From positions 38,673 to 102,672 of IMG/VR virus record IMGVR_UViG_3300021091_004015: a stretch of DNA of 64,000 bases; one strand, 5' to 3'. Source of the DNA: a virus. Numbering within the stretch: the stretch's first letter is position 1; every line of letters starts with the position of its first letter. Under the pieces are notes generated by a model. That model saw nothing but the letters and a program-made list of their open reading frames with translations, made no database searches and was not told where the DNA came from. Positions 23,860 through 32,044 of the stretch are shown one piece after another. The position numbers and the translations under genes were made by a program.

Positions 23860-25635
23860 ATGAGTTTAACAAAAGAACAACTTCTTTTAGAGTATGTTAA
23901 GTGTATGAGAGATACTCCATACGCATTAAGAACCTATTTGCAAACATATGACAATACAGTATCAAAATATGTACCGTTAGAATTATTTCCAGACCAAGTA
24001 ACATTACTTGAAGACTATGAGCAGTATAACGAAAATATCGCATTAAAGTACAGACAGGCAGGTGTATCAACAGTTACAGGTGCTTGGATTTCTAAAAAAT
24101 TAGTTTTTGCTAAAAAAGAAAAACCTGAAAAGATTCTTATTATCGCTAACAAATTGGACACTTCTATTGAAATGGCAAATAAAATTAGAATGTTCGTTAG
24201 CCAATGGCCGTCTTGGACGGGTGTTGACATTGACCCTAATAAAAAATCAACTAAACATTACAAATTAACCAATGGGTGTGAGGTTAAGGCGGTTGCAACA
24301 TCTAAAGACGCCTTACGAGGATTTACACCTACTGTACTTGTATTTGATGAGGCGGCTTTTATCGAAGCGGACAGTGATTTTTGGGCGGCTTGTATGGCCT
24401 CATTATCTACGGGAGGTAAAGTAATCGTAGTTTCCACACCTAACGGATACGACCCAATCTATTATGAAATTTATGACCAATCATTACGTAACATGAACGA
24501 TTTTAAGATTACTGAAATGTATTGGTTTAGAGACCCAAGATATACCAAAGATTTATTCTTTATTAAAACTGAAAGTATAATACACTACTTATTAAATAAA
24601 GAAGAATATAATGAATCTGATTTTATAAAGTGGGAAGAAAAACCTTTTGAGAATAGGGATTATAAAGAAGTAAAAGAGTTAATGAATCAAGGTTATAAAC
24701 CATGTTCTACTTGGTTTGAGAACATGGTCAAAAAACTTAAGTATGATAAGAGAAAAGTATCTCAAGAGTTAGAATGTAACTTTTTAGGTTCGGGTGATAA
24801 CGTATTCGATTCTTTAATGTTACAAAAAATTAAAGAGAATTCTATTAAACCCCCGACAAACAAAATGATGGGTAATGCTTTATGGATATGGAAAGAACCC
24901 ATTGTAGGTCACAAATATGTTATGGGAGTTGATGTATCAAGAGGAGATAGTGAAGATTTTAGTTGTTTCCAAATCATTGATTTTGATAATAGAGAACAAG
25001 TTGCAGAATACGTTGGTAAATTACCTCCTGACACAATGGCTGAGATATGTTATAAATGGGCCAACATGTATTCTTGTTTTGTGGTGATTGATATTACAGG
25101 TGGTATGGGTGTTTCTACCGCAAGGAAAATGCAAGAAATGGGTTATAAAAATTTATACGTTGATGGTATTGATGTTTCTAATAAATGGAAGTATGACCCT
25201 AAAGCATTAGAAAAAATCCCTGGAATAAATTTTAATAATAAACGTGTACAGATAATTGCTTCATTTGAGGAGGTAATGAGACATGAGTTTAAAATATACA
25301 GTTCCCGTTTATTTAACGAGATGAATACATTTGTATATATTAACGGAAGACCTGACCACCAAAAAGGTCATCACGATGACCTTATTATGGGTATTGCCAT
25401 GGCAACCTATGTTGCTGAATCGTCATTTAGTAATTTAACAAAAGTAACTGAACATACTAAAGCAATGATTGATTCATGGTCGGTTAGTAATAATGAAAAT
25501 GTATCACAACAAATAGCGTTTAATCCCGTGATACCGCATTACAATGAAAGAATATCACAATTTAATTCAGGTCATATACCAAGAGAAGAATATATGAAAC
25601 ACGCTTGGTTATTTGGTGGTAGACAATATTTATAA
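23860..25635 (+). CDS. Terminase large subunit (gp17-like)
   Basis: 591 aa, close to T4 gp17 (610 aa). The ATPase part has a deviant Walker A (YRQAGVST, about 64-71), Walker B TVLVFDEAAFIE (about 160-171) and the coupling motif VSTPNG. The RNase H-like nuclease part has GVDVSRGDSED (first acidic residue), VVIDITGGMG and HHDDLIMGIAMA (last acidic residues). It cuts concatemeric DNA and drives headful packaging into the prohead through the portal. The gene lies directly upstream of a small basic ORF and the portal, in T4-like order. Confidence 0.93.
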   Translation: MSLTKEQLLLEYVKCMRDTPYALRTYLQTYDNTVSKYVPLELFPDQVTLLEDYEQYNENIALKYRQAGVSTVTGAWISKKLVFAKKEKPEKILIIANKLDTSIEMANKIRMFVSQWPSWTGVDIDPNKKSTKHYKLTNGCEVKAVATSKDALRGFTPTVLVFDEAAFIEADSDFWAACMASLSTGGKVIVVSTPNGYDPIYYEIYDQSLRNMNDFKITEMYWFRDPRYTKDLFFIKTESIIHYLLNKEEYNESDFIKWEEKPFENRDYKEVKELMNQGYKPCSTWFENMVKKLKYDKRKVSQELECNFLGSGDNVFDSLMLQKIKENSIKPPTNKMMGNALWIWKEPIVGHKYVMGVDVSRGDSEDFSCFQIIDFDNREQVAEYVGKLPPDTMAEICYKWANMYSCFVVIDITGGMGVSTARKMQEMGYKNLYVDGIDVSNKWKYDPKALEKIPGINFNNKRVQIIASFEEVMRHEFKIYSSRLFNEMNTFVYINGRPDHQKGHHDDLIMGIAMATYVAESSFSNLTKVTEHTKAMIDSWSVSNNENVSQQIAFNPVIPHYNERISQFNSGHIPREEYMKHAWLFGGRQYL

Positions 25636-25647
25636 TAAAATAAAACT

Positions 25648-25797
25648 ATGGGTCTAACAAGTAGAAAAAGGTCGGGTAAAAAATTTAATGGAAGTAAGCT
25701 AAATGTTCCTGGTCAAGGAATTAGTTCTGTTAAACCTGGCGGTGATAATAAAATAAATCAACAAAAAGGTAGTGATAGTAAAGGTAATAATCAATAA
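25648..25797 (+). CDS. Small basic protein, 49 aa
   Basis: MGLTSRKRSGKKFNGSKL followed by a Gly/Lys/Asn-rich tail ending SKGNNQ. It sits twelve bases after the terminase stop and before the portal's TATTTAT motif. It is very basic and low in hydrophobic residues, so probably disordered or DNA-binding. No family is recognised; retention between terminase and portal suggests a packaging or neck accessory, by position only. Confidence 0.6.
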   Translation: MGLTSRKRSGKKFNGSKLNVPGQGISSVKPGGDNKINQQKGSDSKGNNQ

Positions 25798-25798
25798 C

Positions 25799-25805
25799 TA
25801 TTTAT
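25799..25805 (+). promoter_or_regulatory. TATTTAT motif
   Basis: 30 bases before the portal ATG at 25836. Confidence 0.45.
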
Positions 25806-25835
25806 ATTACTTCTGTTTGTGATTAAATTAATTAT

Positions 25836-27644
25836 ATGGAAAATAATAACAATAATCTAACGGTTTGGCAAAGGTTGTCCCATGCACTCGGACCCAATGC
25901 CTTATTGAATCAAGATTACCCAACGTACAAATTTGATAAAAAAGATTTATTAAAAACTACTTCAAAACAAGAATACGATAGAGAGTTATTACAAGCTCAA
26001 CAAACTATGTATTTGTCGGGTCAATGGACCAAGATTGAAAGTAACTTATATACTCAGGCGGTCTATTACGAACCAACAAGGTTAGCATCATTTTATGATT
26101 ATGAATCTATGGAATACACTCCTGAGATTTCAGCCGCGTTAGATATATACGGTGAAGAATCAACAACTGTTGACCAAAATGGTTATATGTTACAAATTTA
26201 TTCGGAATCTAAACGTATTAAAGGAATATTAGCCGATTTATTTAACAATGTGTTAGATATTAATACTAATTTACCAATGTGGACAAGAAACACATGTAAA
26301 TATGGTGATAATTTTGTTTACTTAAAATTAGATTCAGAAAAAGGTGTGGTTGGTTGTATGCAATTACCAAATATCGAAATTGAAAGACTAGAGAGAGGTA
26401 TGCCTGCACAAGCAACAAGACAGAATATTGAGGAGCCTGCAGAGAATAAAGGTCTTAGATTTAAATGGAAAATTAAAGACATGGAATTTAATGCTTGGGA
26501 GATAGCACATTTTAGATTGTTAGGTGACGATAGAAAACTTCCATACGGAACATCTATGTTAGAAAAGGCAAGACGTATTTGGAAACAATTATTATTATCT
26601 GAAGACGCTATGTTAATTTATAGAACATCAAGAGCGCCTGAAAGAAGAGTATTTAAAGTTTTTGTCGGTAATATGGATGACAAAGACGTTGAGGCATACG
26701 TACAAAGAGTTGCCAATAAATTTAAAAGAAATCAAATAGTAGATGACAAAACAGGTAATGTTGATTTAAGATTTAATCAGATGGCCGTAGACCAAGATTA
26801 TTTTATTCCTGTTCGTGACCCTGCACAAGCATCACCTATTGACACTTTACCTGGGGCTCAAAATTTAGCTGAAATTGCTGATATTGAATATATTCAGAAA
26901 AAATTATTAACCGCATTACGAGTACCTAAAGCGTTTTTAGGATTTGAAGAACCTGTTGGTGAAGGTAAAAATTTATCGTTACAAGATATTCGTTTTGCAA
27001 GAACTATTAATAGAATACAAAAATGTATGATTGCAGAATTAAATAAAATTGCGATTATACATTTATTTCTGTTAGGTTTTGAAGATGAGTTAGGTAATTT
27101 TACATTAGGATTAACTAACCCATCAACACAAGCTGATTTATTAAAAGTTGACGTTTGGAAAGAAAAAATATTATTATATAAAGACGCAGTAACCGCAATA
27201 GAAGGTATTGCTCCTGTATCAGTTTCATGGGCCAAAAAACATATTTTAGGTTTCTCAGATGAAGAAATAAAACTTGATTTACAACAACAAAGAATTGAAA
27301 AGGCCGTTGGTGCTGAATTAACTAATACTGCAACAATTATAAGTCACACAGGTTTATTTGATAATGTTGATAAACTTTATGGTTCCAAGTCAGGTGATAC
27401 TGCGGGAGGAGGGGCCGCCCCACCACCTCCAGGCGGGGGGGATATGGGAGCACCTACACCACCTCCTGGACCTGAACCTGGCGGTGATGCGGGAGTAACC
27501 CCTGAATCATTAAATAGAGATAATTTAAAAATATTACTAGAATCTGATTCTTTAACTGACGATGGTTCCTACATAGATTTATCCAAAGCGAAAAATTCTT
27601 TGGGTGAAATTGAGGATAGATTGAATAAACTTTTAGGTGATTGA
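25836..27644 (+). CDS. Portal protein (gp20-like)
   Basis: 602 aa (T4 gp20 is 524). Features in common with T4-type portals are an N-terminal region ending YESMEYTPEISAALDIYGEES, LPMWTRNTCKYGDNFVYLKL, the central RRVFKVFVGNMDDKDVEAYV and NQMAVDQDYFIPVRDPAQ. The stem/crown segment is EYIQKKLLTALRVPKAFLGFEE. The C-terminal 100 residues are a Gly/Pro-rich extension (about 515-555) followed by a helix. The dodecameric portal forms the DNA gate at one capsid vertex and nucleates the prohead. It is next to the terminase it docks with. Confidence 0.92.
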   Translation: MENNNNNLTVWQRLSHALGPNALLNQDYPTYKFDKKDLLKTTSKQEYDRELLQAQQTMYLSGQWTKIESNLYTQAVYYEPTRLASFYDYESMEYTPEISAALDIYGEESTTVDQNGYMLQIYSESKRIKGILADLFNNVLDINTNLPMWTRNTCKYGDNFVYLKLDSEKGVVGCMQLPNIEIERLERGMPAQATRQNIEEPAENKGLRFKWKIKDMEFNAWEIAHFRLLGDDRKLPYGTSMLEKARRIWKQLLLSEDAMLIYRTSRAPERRVFKVFVGNMDDKDVEAYVQRVANKFKRNQIVDDKTGNVDLRFNQMAVDQDYFIPVRDPAQASPIDTLPGAQNLAEIADIEYIQKKLLTALRVPKAFLGFEEPVGEGKNLSLQDIRFARTINRIQKCMIAELNKIAIIHLFLLGFEDELGNFTLGLTNPSTQADLLKVDVWKEKILLYKDAVTAIEGIAPVSVSWAKKHILGFSDEEIKLDLQQQRIEKAVGAELTNTATIISHTGLFDNVDKLYGSKSGDTAGGGAAPPPPGGGDMGAPTPPPGPEPGGDAGVTPESLNRDNLKILLESDSLTDDGSYIDLSKAKNSLGEIEDRLNKLLGD

Positions 27645-27651
27645 TATTTAT
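27645..27651 (+). promoter_or_regulatory. TATTTAT motif
   Basis: 15 bases before the ATG at 27667, straddling the end of the portal gene. Confidence 0.5.
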
Positions 27652-27666
27652 AATAAAAAATACAAG

Positions 27667-28383
27667 ATGGTTAAGTTTGGATTATTAAAATCAAAGATAG
27701 AAAAAGTATTAGTTGAGTCGTACTCAAATGATACTTTTAAAGAAGAATTGAAAAGATTTAAAGTATATGTTTTAGAGAATAAAAACATTAGTAAATTATT
27801 TTATCTTTATGACGAATTAAATTATAAAAGAGGGTTAAATGATATCCTTGCAAATGATTATATAAATGAATGTATAACCATTTACGAAAACACAATTAAT
27901 AAAGTTAAAGAAAAAGATATTTTAAGATTAAAAAATTGGGTAAGTAACGTCAATTCAAACAACGACTATCCTGAAATTGATAGTTTATTTTCCACTGATG
28001 TTTTAACAATTGAATCTAAAATAAAAAGTAAAAAAATAATTAAAGAATCGTTAACAAAACCAAAACCTATACAAAAAGAATATGTTCATCTACCATTAAG
28101 TACTATGGTTGGAATAGCAAATAAAACAATTTCTAGTTACGTTGAAAGTTTAAATGAATCTGAAAAGAAAGAATTAATTGATTTTTTAAACACTGACGAT
28201 TCATCTCTAAATAATGATTTTAATGAGGTTAAAAATCAGGTAATTAATAAATTATCAAATCTTAAAAAAGGTTCCGATTCGGAAACATTATCCCGAATAA
28301 ACGAAACTATCGAGAGAGTATCATCAGAAAAATGTAACAAGTTTACACTATTCAAACTGAAAAAACTAAAAGAAAATCTTTAA
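27667..28383 (+). CDS. Hypothetical head-region protein, 238 aa
   Basis: The start at 27667 (MVKFGLLKSKIEKVLVES) is preferred because earlier in-frame codons have no ATG and lie in the TATTTAT motif. The leader ends KVLVE/S, a possible protease site. It is helical and Lys/Asn-rich throughout. Its place between portal and protease corresponds to T4 gp67/gp68 core proteins, but no sequence match can be claimed. It overlaps the antisense bS21 gene by four bases at its 3' end. Confidence 0.65.
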   Translation: MVKFGLLKSKIEKVLVESYSNDTFKEELKRFKVYVLENKNISKLFYLYDELNYKRGLNDILANDYINECITIYENTINKVKEKDILRLKNWVSNVNSNNDYPEIDSLFSTDVLTIESKIKSKKIIKESLTKPKPIQKEYVHLPLSTMVGIANKTISSYVESLNESEKKELIDFLNTDDSSLNNDFNEVKNQVINKLSNLKKGSDSETLSRINETIERVSSEKCNKFTLFKLKKLKENL

Positions 28384-28574
28384 TCTAAATTAGATTTAAA
28401 TTTTTGTTGTACGTATTTAGCTTTTTGAAGTTCCTGTCTTTTTATAACTGATTTCTTTATAAAAGTTTTTCTATTATTTAATTCAGACATTTGTCTTATC
28501 TTAATAATTTTACTTTTGTATTGTTTTAGAGCTTTCTCTATTGAGTTTTTATTATCCACTTTAACTATTATCAT
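28380..28574 (-). CDS. rpsU: Ribosomal protein bS21
   Basis: 64 aa, the usual bS21 length. MIIVKVDNKNSIEKALKQYK aligns directly with the bS21 start, which has an MIIVPVKEGENIDKALK-like pattern. The basic helices SELNNRKTFIKKSVIKR and the QELQKAKY tail match the rest of the family. bS21 sits on the 30S platform next to the anti-Shine-Dalgarno end of 16S rRNA. In Flavobacteriia that end is held by bS21, bS18 and bS6, and this controls how SD sequences are read. A phage copy could replace host bS21 on ribosomes. It is the only minus-strand gene in the head cluster and has its own host-type -7 box. Confidence 0.9.
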   Translation of the reverse strand: MIIVKVDNKNSIEKALKQYKSKIIKIRQMSELNNRKTFIKKSVIKRQELQKAKYVQQKFKSNLD

Positions 28575-28618
28575 ATACTACATATATCTTAAAAATTTTC
28601 TTTTTTTGACTATTGATA

Positions 28619-28626
28619 CAAATATA
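28619..28626 (-). promoter_or_regulatory. Host-type -7 element for bS21
   Basis: TATATTTG on the minus strand, 45 bases before the bS21 ATG. The -33 region is only T-rich, without a clear TTTG. Confidence 0.5.
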
Positions 28627-28666
28627 CTTATTTTTTTGAAAAATAAACTTAAAAATATGGAATTTA

Positions 28667-29113
28667 ATGAAAAAGGGGAAAACCTCAAAAATCGCAGGGT
28701 TCAGAACTGCCAAAGTTATTTATGGTACAGTGGACTCATTTAATCTAAGGTCACTGTATTTAAACATTCAAACATGGGTAGAACCAATTATAGACTCGGA
28801 AAATTGGAGTCGAGTCGTACAAAATCTAAGTAGAACAATAAAACATGTTGTGTTAGATTCATTAGATAAATCAATCTTTGATGATAAATTTATTGTTGAT
28901 TTAGATTTAAGGTCGAGTGGGTTAACATTAGGAAAAAAATCATTTCTTAACCTTGAAATAAATTTATACTTAAAGGAAGAAGGTATTGATTTTAAATCAA
29001 ATAGTTTAAGAGGTTCACTAAAAAAATTATCCCGAGACGTTTTCCAAAAAGGATTTTTAGAGAGTAGGTATTTCACCTATTATTTAAGCAAAAAAGATAA
29101 AGTAAAAGTATAA
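28667..29113 (+). CDS. Hypothetical head-region protein, 148 aa
   Basis: MKKGKTSKIAGFRTAKVIYGTVDSF... has alternating beta and helical segments and a basic C terminus ending KKDKVKV. A frame starting at 28516 overlaps it and the bS21 gene and is not preferred. It lies between portal and prohead protease; no family is recognised. Assembly or core function is a positional guess. Confidence 0.65.
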   Translation: MKKGKTSKIAGFRTAKVIYGTVDSFNLRSLYLNIQTWVEPIIDSENWSRVVQNLSRTIKHVVLDSLDKSIFDDKFIVDLDLRSSGLTLGKKSFLNLEINLYLKEEGIDFKSNSLRGSLKKLSRDVFQKGFLESRYFTYYLSKKDKVKV

Positions 29114-29128
29114 ACTCAAATACTTCAA

Positions 29129-29135
29129 TATTTAT
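29129..29135 (+). promoter_or_regulatory. TATTTAT motif
   Basis: 14 bases before the protease ATG at 29150. Confidence 0.5.
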
Positions 29136-29149
29136 AATTAAAATTGACA

Positions 29150-29875
29150 ATGAGTTTACAAATAATACAACCAGGCCAAGTAGGTAAAGGAATTCTTATC
29201 GAATATGACGCAGGATTTATTAATCCTAAAGATAAGTATAATTCTGAACTAATCAGAGAATCCAAAAATTTCATGGACCATACAAAACCTTTTGAATTTT
29301 ATGCAGTATTACAAAAATATAATACACCAAATAGGAACGGTAGAATTTACCCTGAAAGGATTTTAAAAAGAGAAGCTGATAATTACAAAAAAATGATTGA
29401 AAAGGGGACATCATTATCTGAATTGAATCACCCTGAATCTTCTCTTATAGACTTAGATAGAGTATCTCATATTATAACTGATGTATGGTGGGATGGACCA
29501 ATATTAATGGGTAAATTAAAATTACTTACAAGCCCAGGATTTCATGAAAGAGGTGTGTGTTCCACAAAAGGTGATTTAGCGGCAAACTATTTAAGACAAG
29601 GGGTAACTCTTGGTATTTCTTCTCGTGGGGTAGGTTCATTAAAAAAGGTTGGGGAACAAAATGAAGTGCAGGATGATTTTGAATTGATTTGTTTTGATTT
29701 AGTTTCGTCACCATCAACACCTGGGGCTTATTTATTTTTAAATCCTGAAGACAAAAATAATTTCGAGGAAAATCTTGATGAGGAGAAAAAAATGTCAATT
29801 GAAAGAAATGTTGGACAGTCAGGAAATAAATCACTTGACTTAATGAGAAAGTTATCCGATTATTTAGGATACTAA
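29150..29875 (+). CDS. Prohead core protease (gp21-like, peptidase S77)
   Basis: 241 aa from the ATG at 29150; the TTG six bases upstream is less likely. RNGRIYPERILKRE near residue 60 is followed by the His motif SLSELNHPESSLIDLDRVSH. The serine segment is LGISSRGVGSL, and the acidic segment FELICFDLVSSPSTPGA comes last. This His-Ser-Asp order is that of T4 gp21, which degrades the scaffold and trims head proteins after [LI]xE. Genes for a scaffold-like and a capsid protein follow directly, as in T4. Its likely cut sites can be read in many proteins of this window. Confidence 0.9.
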   Translation: MSLQIIQPGQVGKGILIEYDAGFINPKDKYNSELIRESKNFMDHTKPFEFYAVLQKYNTPNRNGRIYPERILKREADNYKKMIEKGTSLSELNHPESSLIDLDRVSHIITDVWWDGPILMGKLKLLTSPGFHERGVCSTKGDLAANYLRQGVTLGISSRGVGSLKKVGEQNEVQDDFELICFDLVSSPSTPGAYLFLNPEDKNNFEENLDEEKKMSIERNVGQSGNKSLDLMRKLSDYLGY

Positions 29876-29887
29876 AAAAATTTATTT

Positions 29888-30097
29888 ATGGACGAAAAAT
29901 ATTTCATTGCCCGAGTTACCATTGATATGGTAGATTCAGAATCAGGTAAAGTAAAAAAACAAAAAGAAGAAAAGTTAGTTAAGGGTTATAACCCAACTGA
30001 TGTTGAAGCTAAAATTACTAAGGTGTTTGAGCATTATACACAAGATTGGCGAATAACCGCTATTGTTGAAAGTAAAATAGATGAGGTGATAGAATAA
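29888..30097 (+). CDS. Small DUF4494-like protein, 69 aa
   Basis: YFIARVTIDMVDSESGKVKKQKEEKLVKGYNPTDVEAKIT resembles the beta-hairpin/helix pattern of DUF4494, a small protein family common in Bacteroidetes and their phages. Function is unknown. It starts 12 bases after the protease stop and is followed by a terminator, so it probably shares the protease transcript. Confidence 0.65.
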   Translation: MDEKYFIARVTIDMVDSESGKVKKQKEEKLVKGYNPTDVEAKITKVFEHYTQDWRITAIVESKIDEVIE

Positions 30098-30126
30098 TTA
30101 GATTTCAATAGTTTAATTAACATAGA

Positions 30127-30158
30127 AAAGGGGGTCAATAGACCTCCTTTTTGTTTTT
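30127..30158 (+). terminator. Rho-independent terminator
   Basis: AAAGGgGGTC/GACCtCCTTT stem (bulged), followed by TTGTTTTTTG. Confidence 0.75.
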
Positions 30159-30239
30159 TGTCAAAAATAGAAATATTTATGGAATATAAAAACTAATTGT
30201 TGAAACAGTTAAAAATAAAACTTTTTTAACAATTGGTAA

Positions 30240-30246
30240 TATTTAT
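30240..30246 (+). promoter_or_regulatory. TATTTAT motif (tandem with one at 30174)
   Basis: 21 bases before the scaffold ATG at 30268; a second TATTTAT at 30174-30180 lies further upstream. This 170-base gap otherwise holds only the terminator. Confidence 0.55.
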
Positions 30247-30267
30247 TATAAAAATAAAAAACGCAAA

Positions 30268-32001
30268 ATGGCAAAAGAAAAATCATTAGTAGAAGAAGCA
30301 ATCATCCAAATGAAGAATTTGGAAGAGGCGGTTGCCGAAAATGCAAAAGGAATACTTGCATCAACGATGAAGCAAGAAATCAAAGATTTAGTAAAAGAAT
30401 CTCTATCTGAACAAGATGAAGATGAGGTTGAAACAGATGTTGACATTGAAGATGACGCAGACATTGATATGGATGCCGAAGATGATATGGATACAGATAA
30501 CGACTTAGGTGATGAAGACATTGACGTTGATGTAGATGCGGATTCTGAAGATGTAATTGACTTAACAGGTCAACCTAGTTCTGAAGTTCTTAAAGTGTTT
30601 CAATTACTTGGACCTGAAGACCAAATAGTGGTTACTAAAGACCCTAATGGGAACATAAACTTAAAAGATAACGAAACAAACAAAGAATATATGATAGTAG
30701 GTGAAAACATTGAAGAAGAAGATTATCTGAACGAATACTCTGAATTAGGTGATATGAATGAAGAAGATTGGTCGACAGATGGAATGAATAATGAAGATAT
30801 CGATGCTCTTGTTGAAAGAGTTTTTGGTGTTGAAGATGAATATTCTGAAGATTCTGACTATGATGACACTTCTGACTTTGTTGGACTTGGTGGTATGGAC
30901 GAAGGTGTTTACGCTGCCGTTCGCGAAGATTATGACGATGAAGCAAATATGGGTGCCTTAGATGAAGATGATTTCGATAGTATTGATATGAACAAAATGT
31001 ACGGAGACGAAGGTGCTGACCAATTAGGTGAGGATAACGATGATATCGTTTACGAAATTGAATTTGATGGAGAAGAACCTGAACTTTCTGAACGGGGCCA
31101 CTCTAGATATCGTGATTTAAAATACCATTTTGGTAGACGTGGTGAAGATGAAGATGAATATGACACTACGGATGACTATAAAGATGGAGATTATGATGAA
31201 CTTGAAGAATGGTCTTGGGGTGGTGCTTTAGCAGGAGGAATATCAGGAGGATTAGGTATTGATGAAGATATGGAAGAACCTGTAATGGAAAGTAAAAAAA
31301 TGTCACGTAAAATACCTGGAGTCGGAATGGGTAAACCTAAATTTTCTTATGATGGCAAACCTAACCAAAACTTACGTGTGAAAAAACAAGGTTACGGTGG
31401 TAAAGGAATTGGATTTGGAAACGCTAAAAAAGCATCTAAGTTTGACGCTGACAAAGATAATGGTCAAATGGATGGAGAATTTAGAGTTAAACCTAAAAAG
31501 TTTGAAGCAAAAGAAGCGGCACGTACATATGGTAATGGTTCTAAATCAGGAAGAGGGCTTAGAAAAGGAATCACTCCTAATAGAAACCTTACGTTTGAAA
31601 ACGTTGACGCGAGAGAAATACAAATCCTTAGAGAAAAAAATGAAGAATACAGAAAAGCATTAAATATCTTCAGAAATAAATTGAATGAGGTTGCGGTGTT
31701 TAACTCAAACTTGGCTTACGCTACACGTTTGTTTACAGAACACTCAACGTCTAAACAAGAAAAAATAAATATATTAAGAAGATTTGATTCTGTAGAAACT
31801 ATTAAAGAGTCTAAGAATTTATATCACCAAGTTAAGGATGAATTATCTGTGTCATCAAACCAATCACCAATCAACGAATCATTTGAAAGAGTAATTGAAA
31901 AAACTCCTTCTACAGGTTCAGCGGTTAACTTGATTGAGTCTAAGACATATGAAAATCCACAATTCTTAAGAATGAAAGACTTAATGTCAAAATTAAGATA
32001 A
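30268..32001 (+). CDS. Acidic scaffold/prohead core protein (gp22-like by position)
   Basis: 577 aa, extremely acidic in the first 320 residues (runs of Asp/Glu with few aromatics), then a basic Gly/Lys-rich part (about 350-445), then coiled-coil helices (REIQILREKNEEYRKALNIFRNKLNE). The last residues are LRMKDLMSKLR. Position between the gp21-like protease and the capsid gene is exactly that of T4 gp22. Internal [LI]xE-type sequences such as VMESK and SLSEQ would allow self-destruction of the scaffold during maturation. Sequence identity to gp22 is not visible; the assignment is by context and composition. Confidence 0.75.
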   Translation: MAKEKSLVEEAIIQMKNLEEAVAENAKGILASTMKQEIKDLVKESLSEQDEDEVETDVDIEDDADIDMDAEDDMDTDNDLGDEDIDVDVDADSEDVIDLTGQPSSEVLKVFQLLGPEDQIVVTKDPNGNINLKDNETNKEYMIVGENIEEEDYLNEYSELGDMNEEDWSTDGMNNEDIDALVERVFGVEDEYSEDSDYDDTSDFVGLGGMDEGVYAAVREDYDDEANMGALDEDDFDSIDMNKMYGDEGADQLGEDNDDIVYEIEFDGEEPELSERGHSRYRDLKYHFGRRGEDEDEYDTTDDYKDGDYDELEEWSWGGALAGGISGGLGIDEDMEEPVMESKKMSRKIPGVGMGKPKFSYDGKPNQNLRVKKQGYGGKGIGFGNAKKASKFDADKDNGQMDGEFRVKPKKFEAKEAARTYGNGSKSGRGLRKGITPNRNLTFENVDAREIQILREKNEEYRKALNIFRNKLNEVAVFNSNLAYATRLFTEHSTSKQEKINILRRFDSVETIKESKNLYHQVKDELSVSSNQSPINESFERVIEKTPSTGSAVNLIESKTYENPQFLRMKDLMSKLR

Positions 32002-32044
32002 TAAAAAATAAATAAACAAAAAAGCAAATAAAAAACCAAAAAAA

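Noticed and set aside
28516-28743. 75-codon plus ORF overlapping bS21
   Set aside because: It is antisense to bS21 and overlaps the better 28667 gene; no domain.
30174-30180. Short gene in the 30098-30267 gap
   Set aside because: Only a terminator and two TATTTAT motifs are seen; no ORF of useful length.
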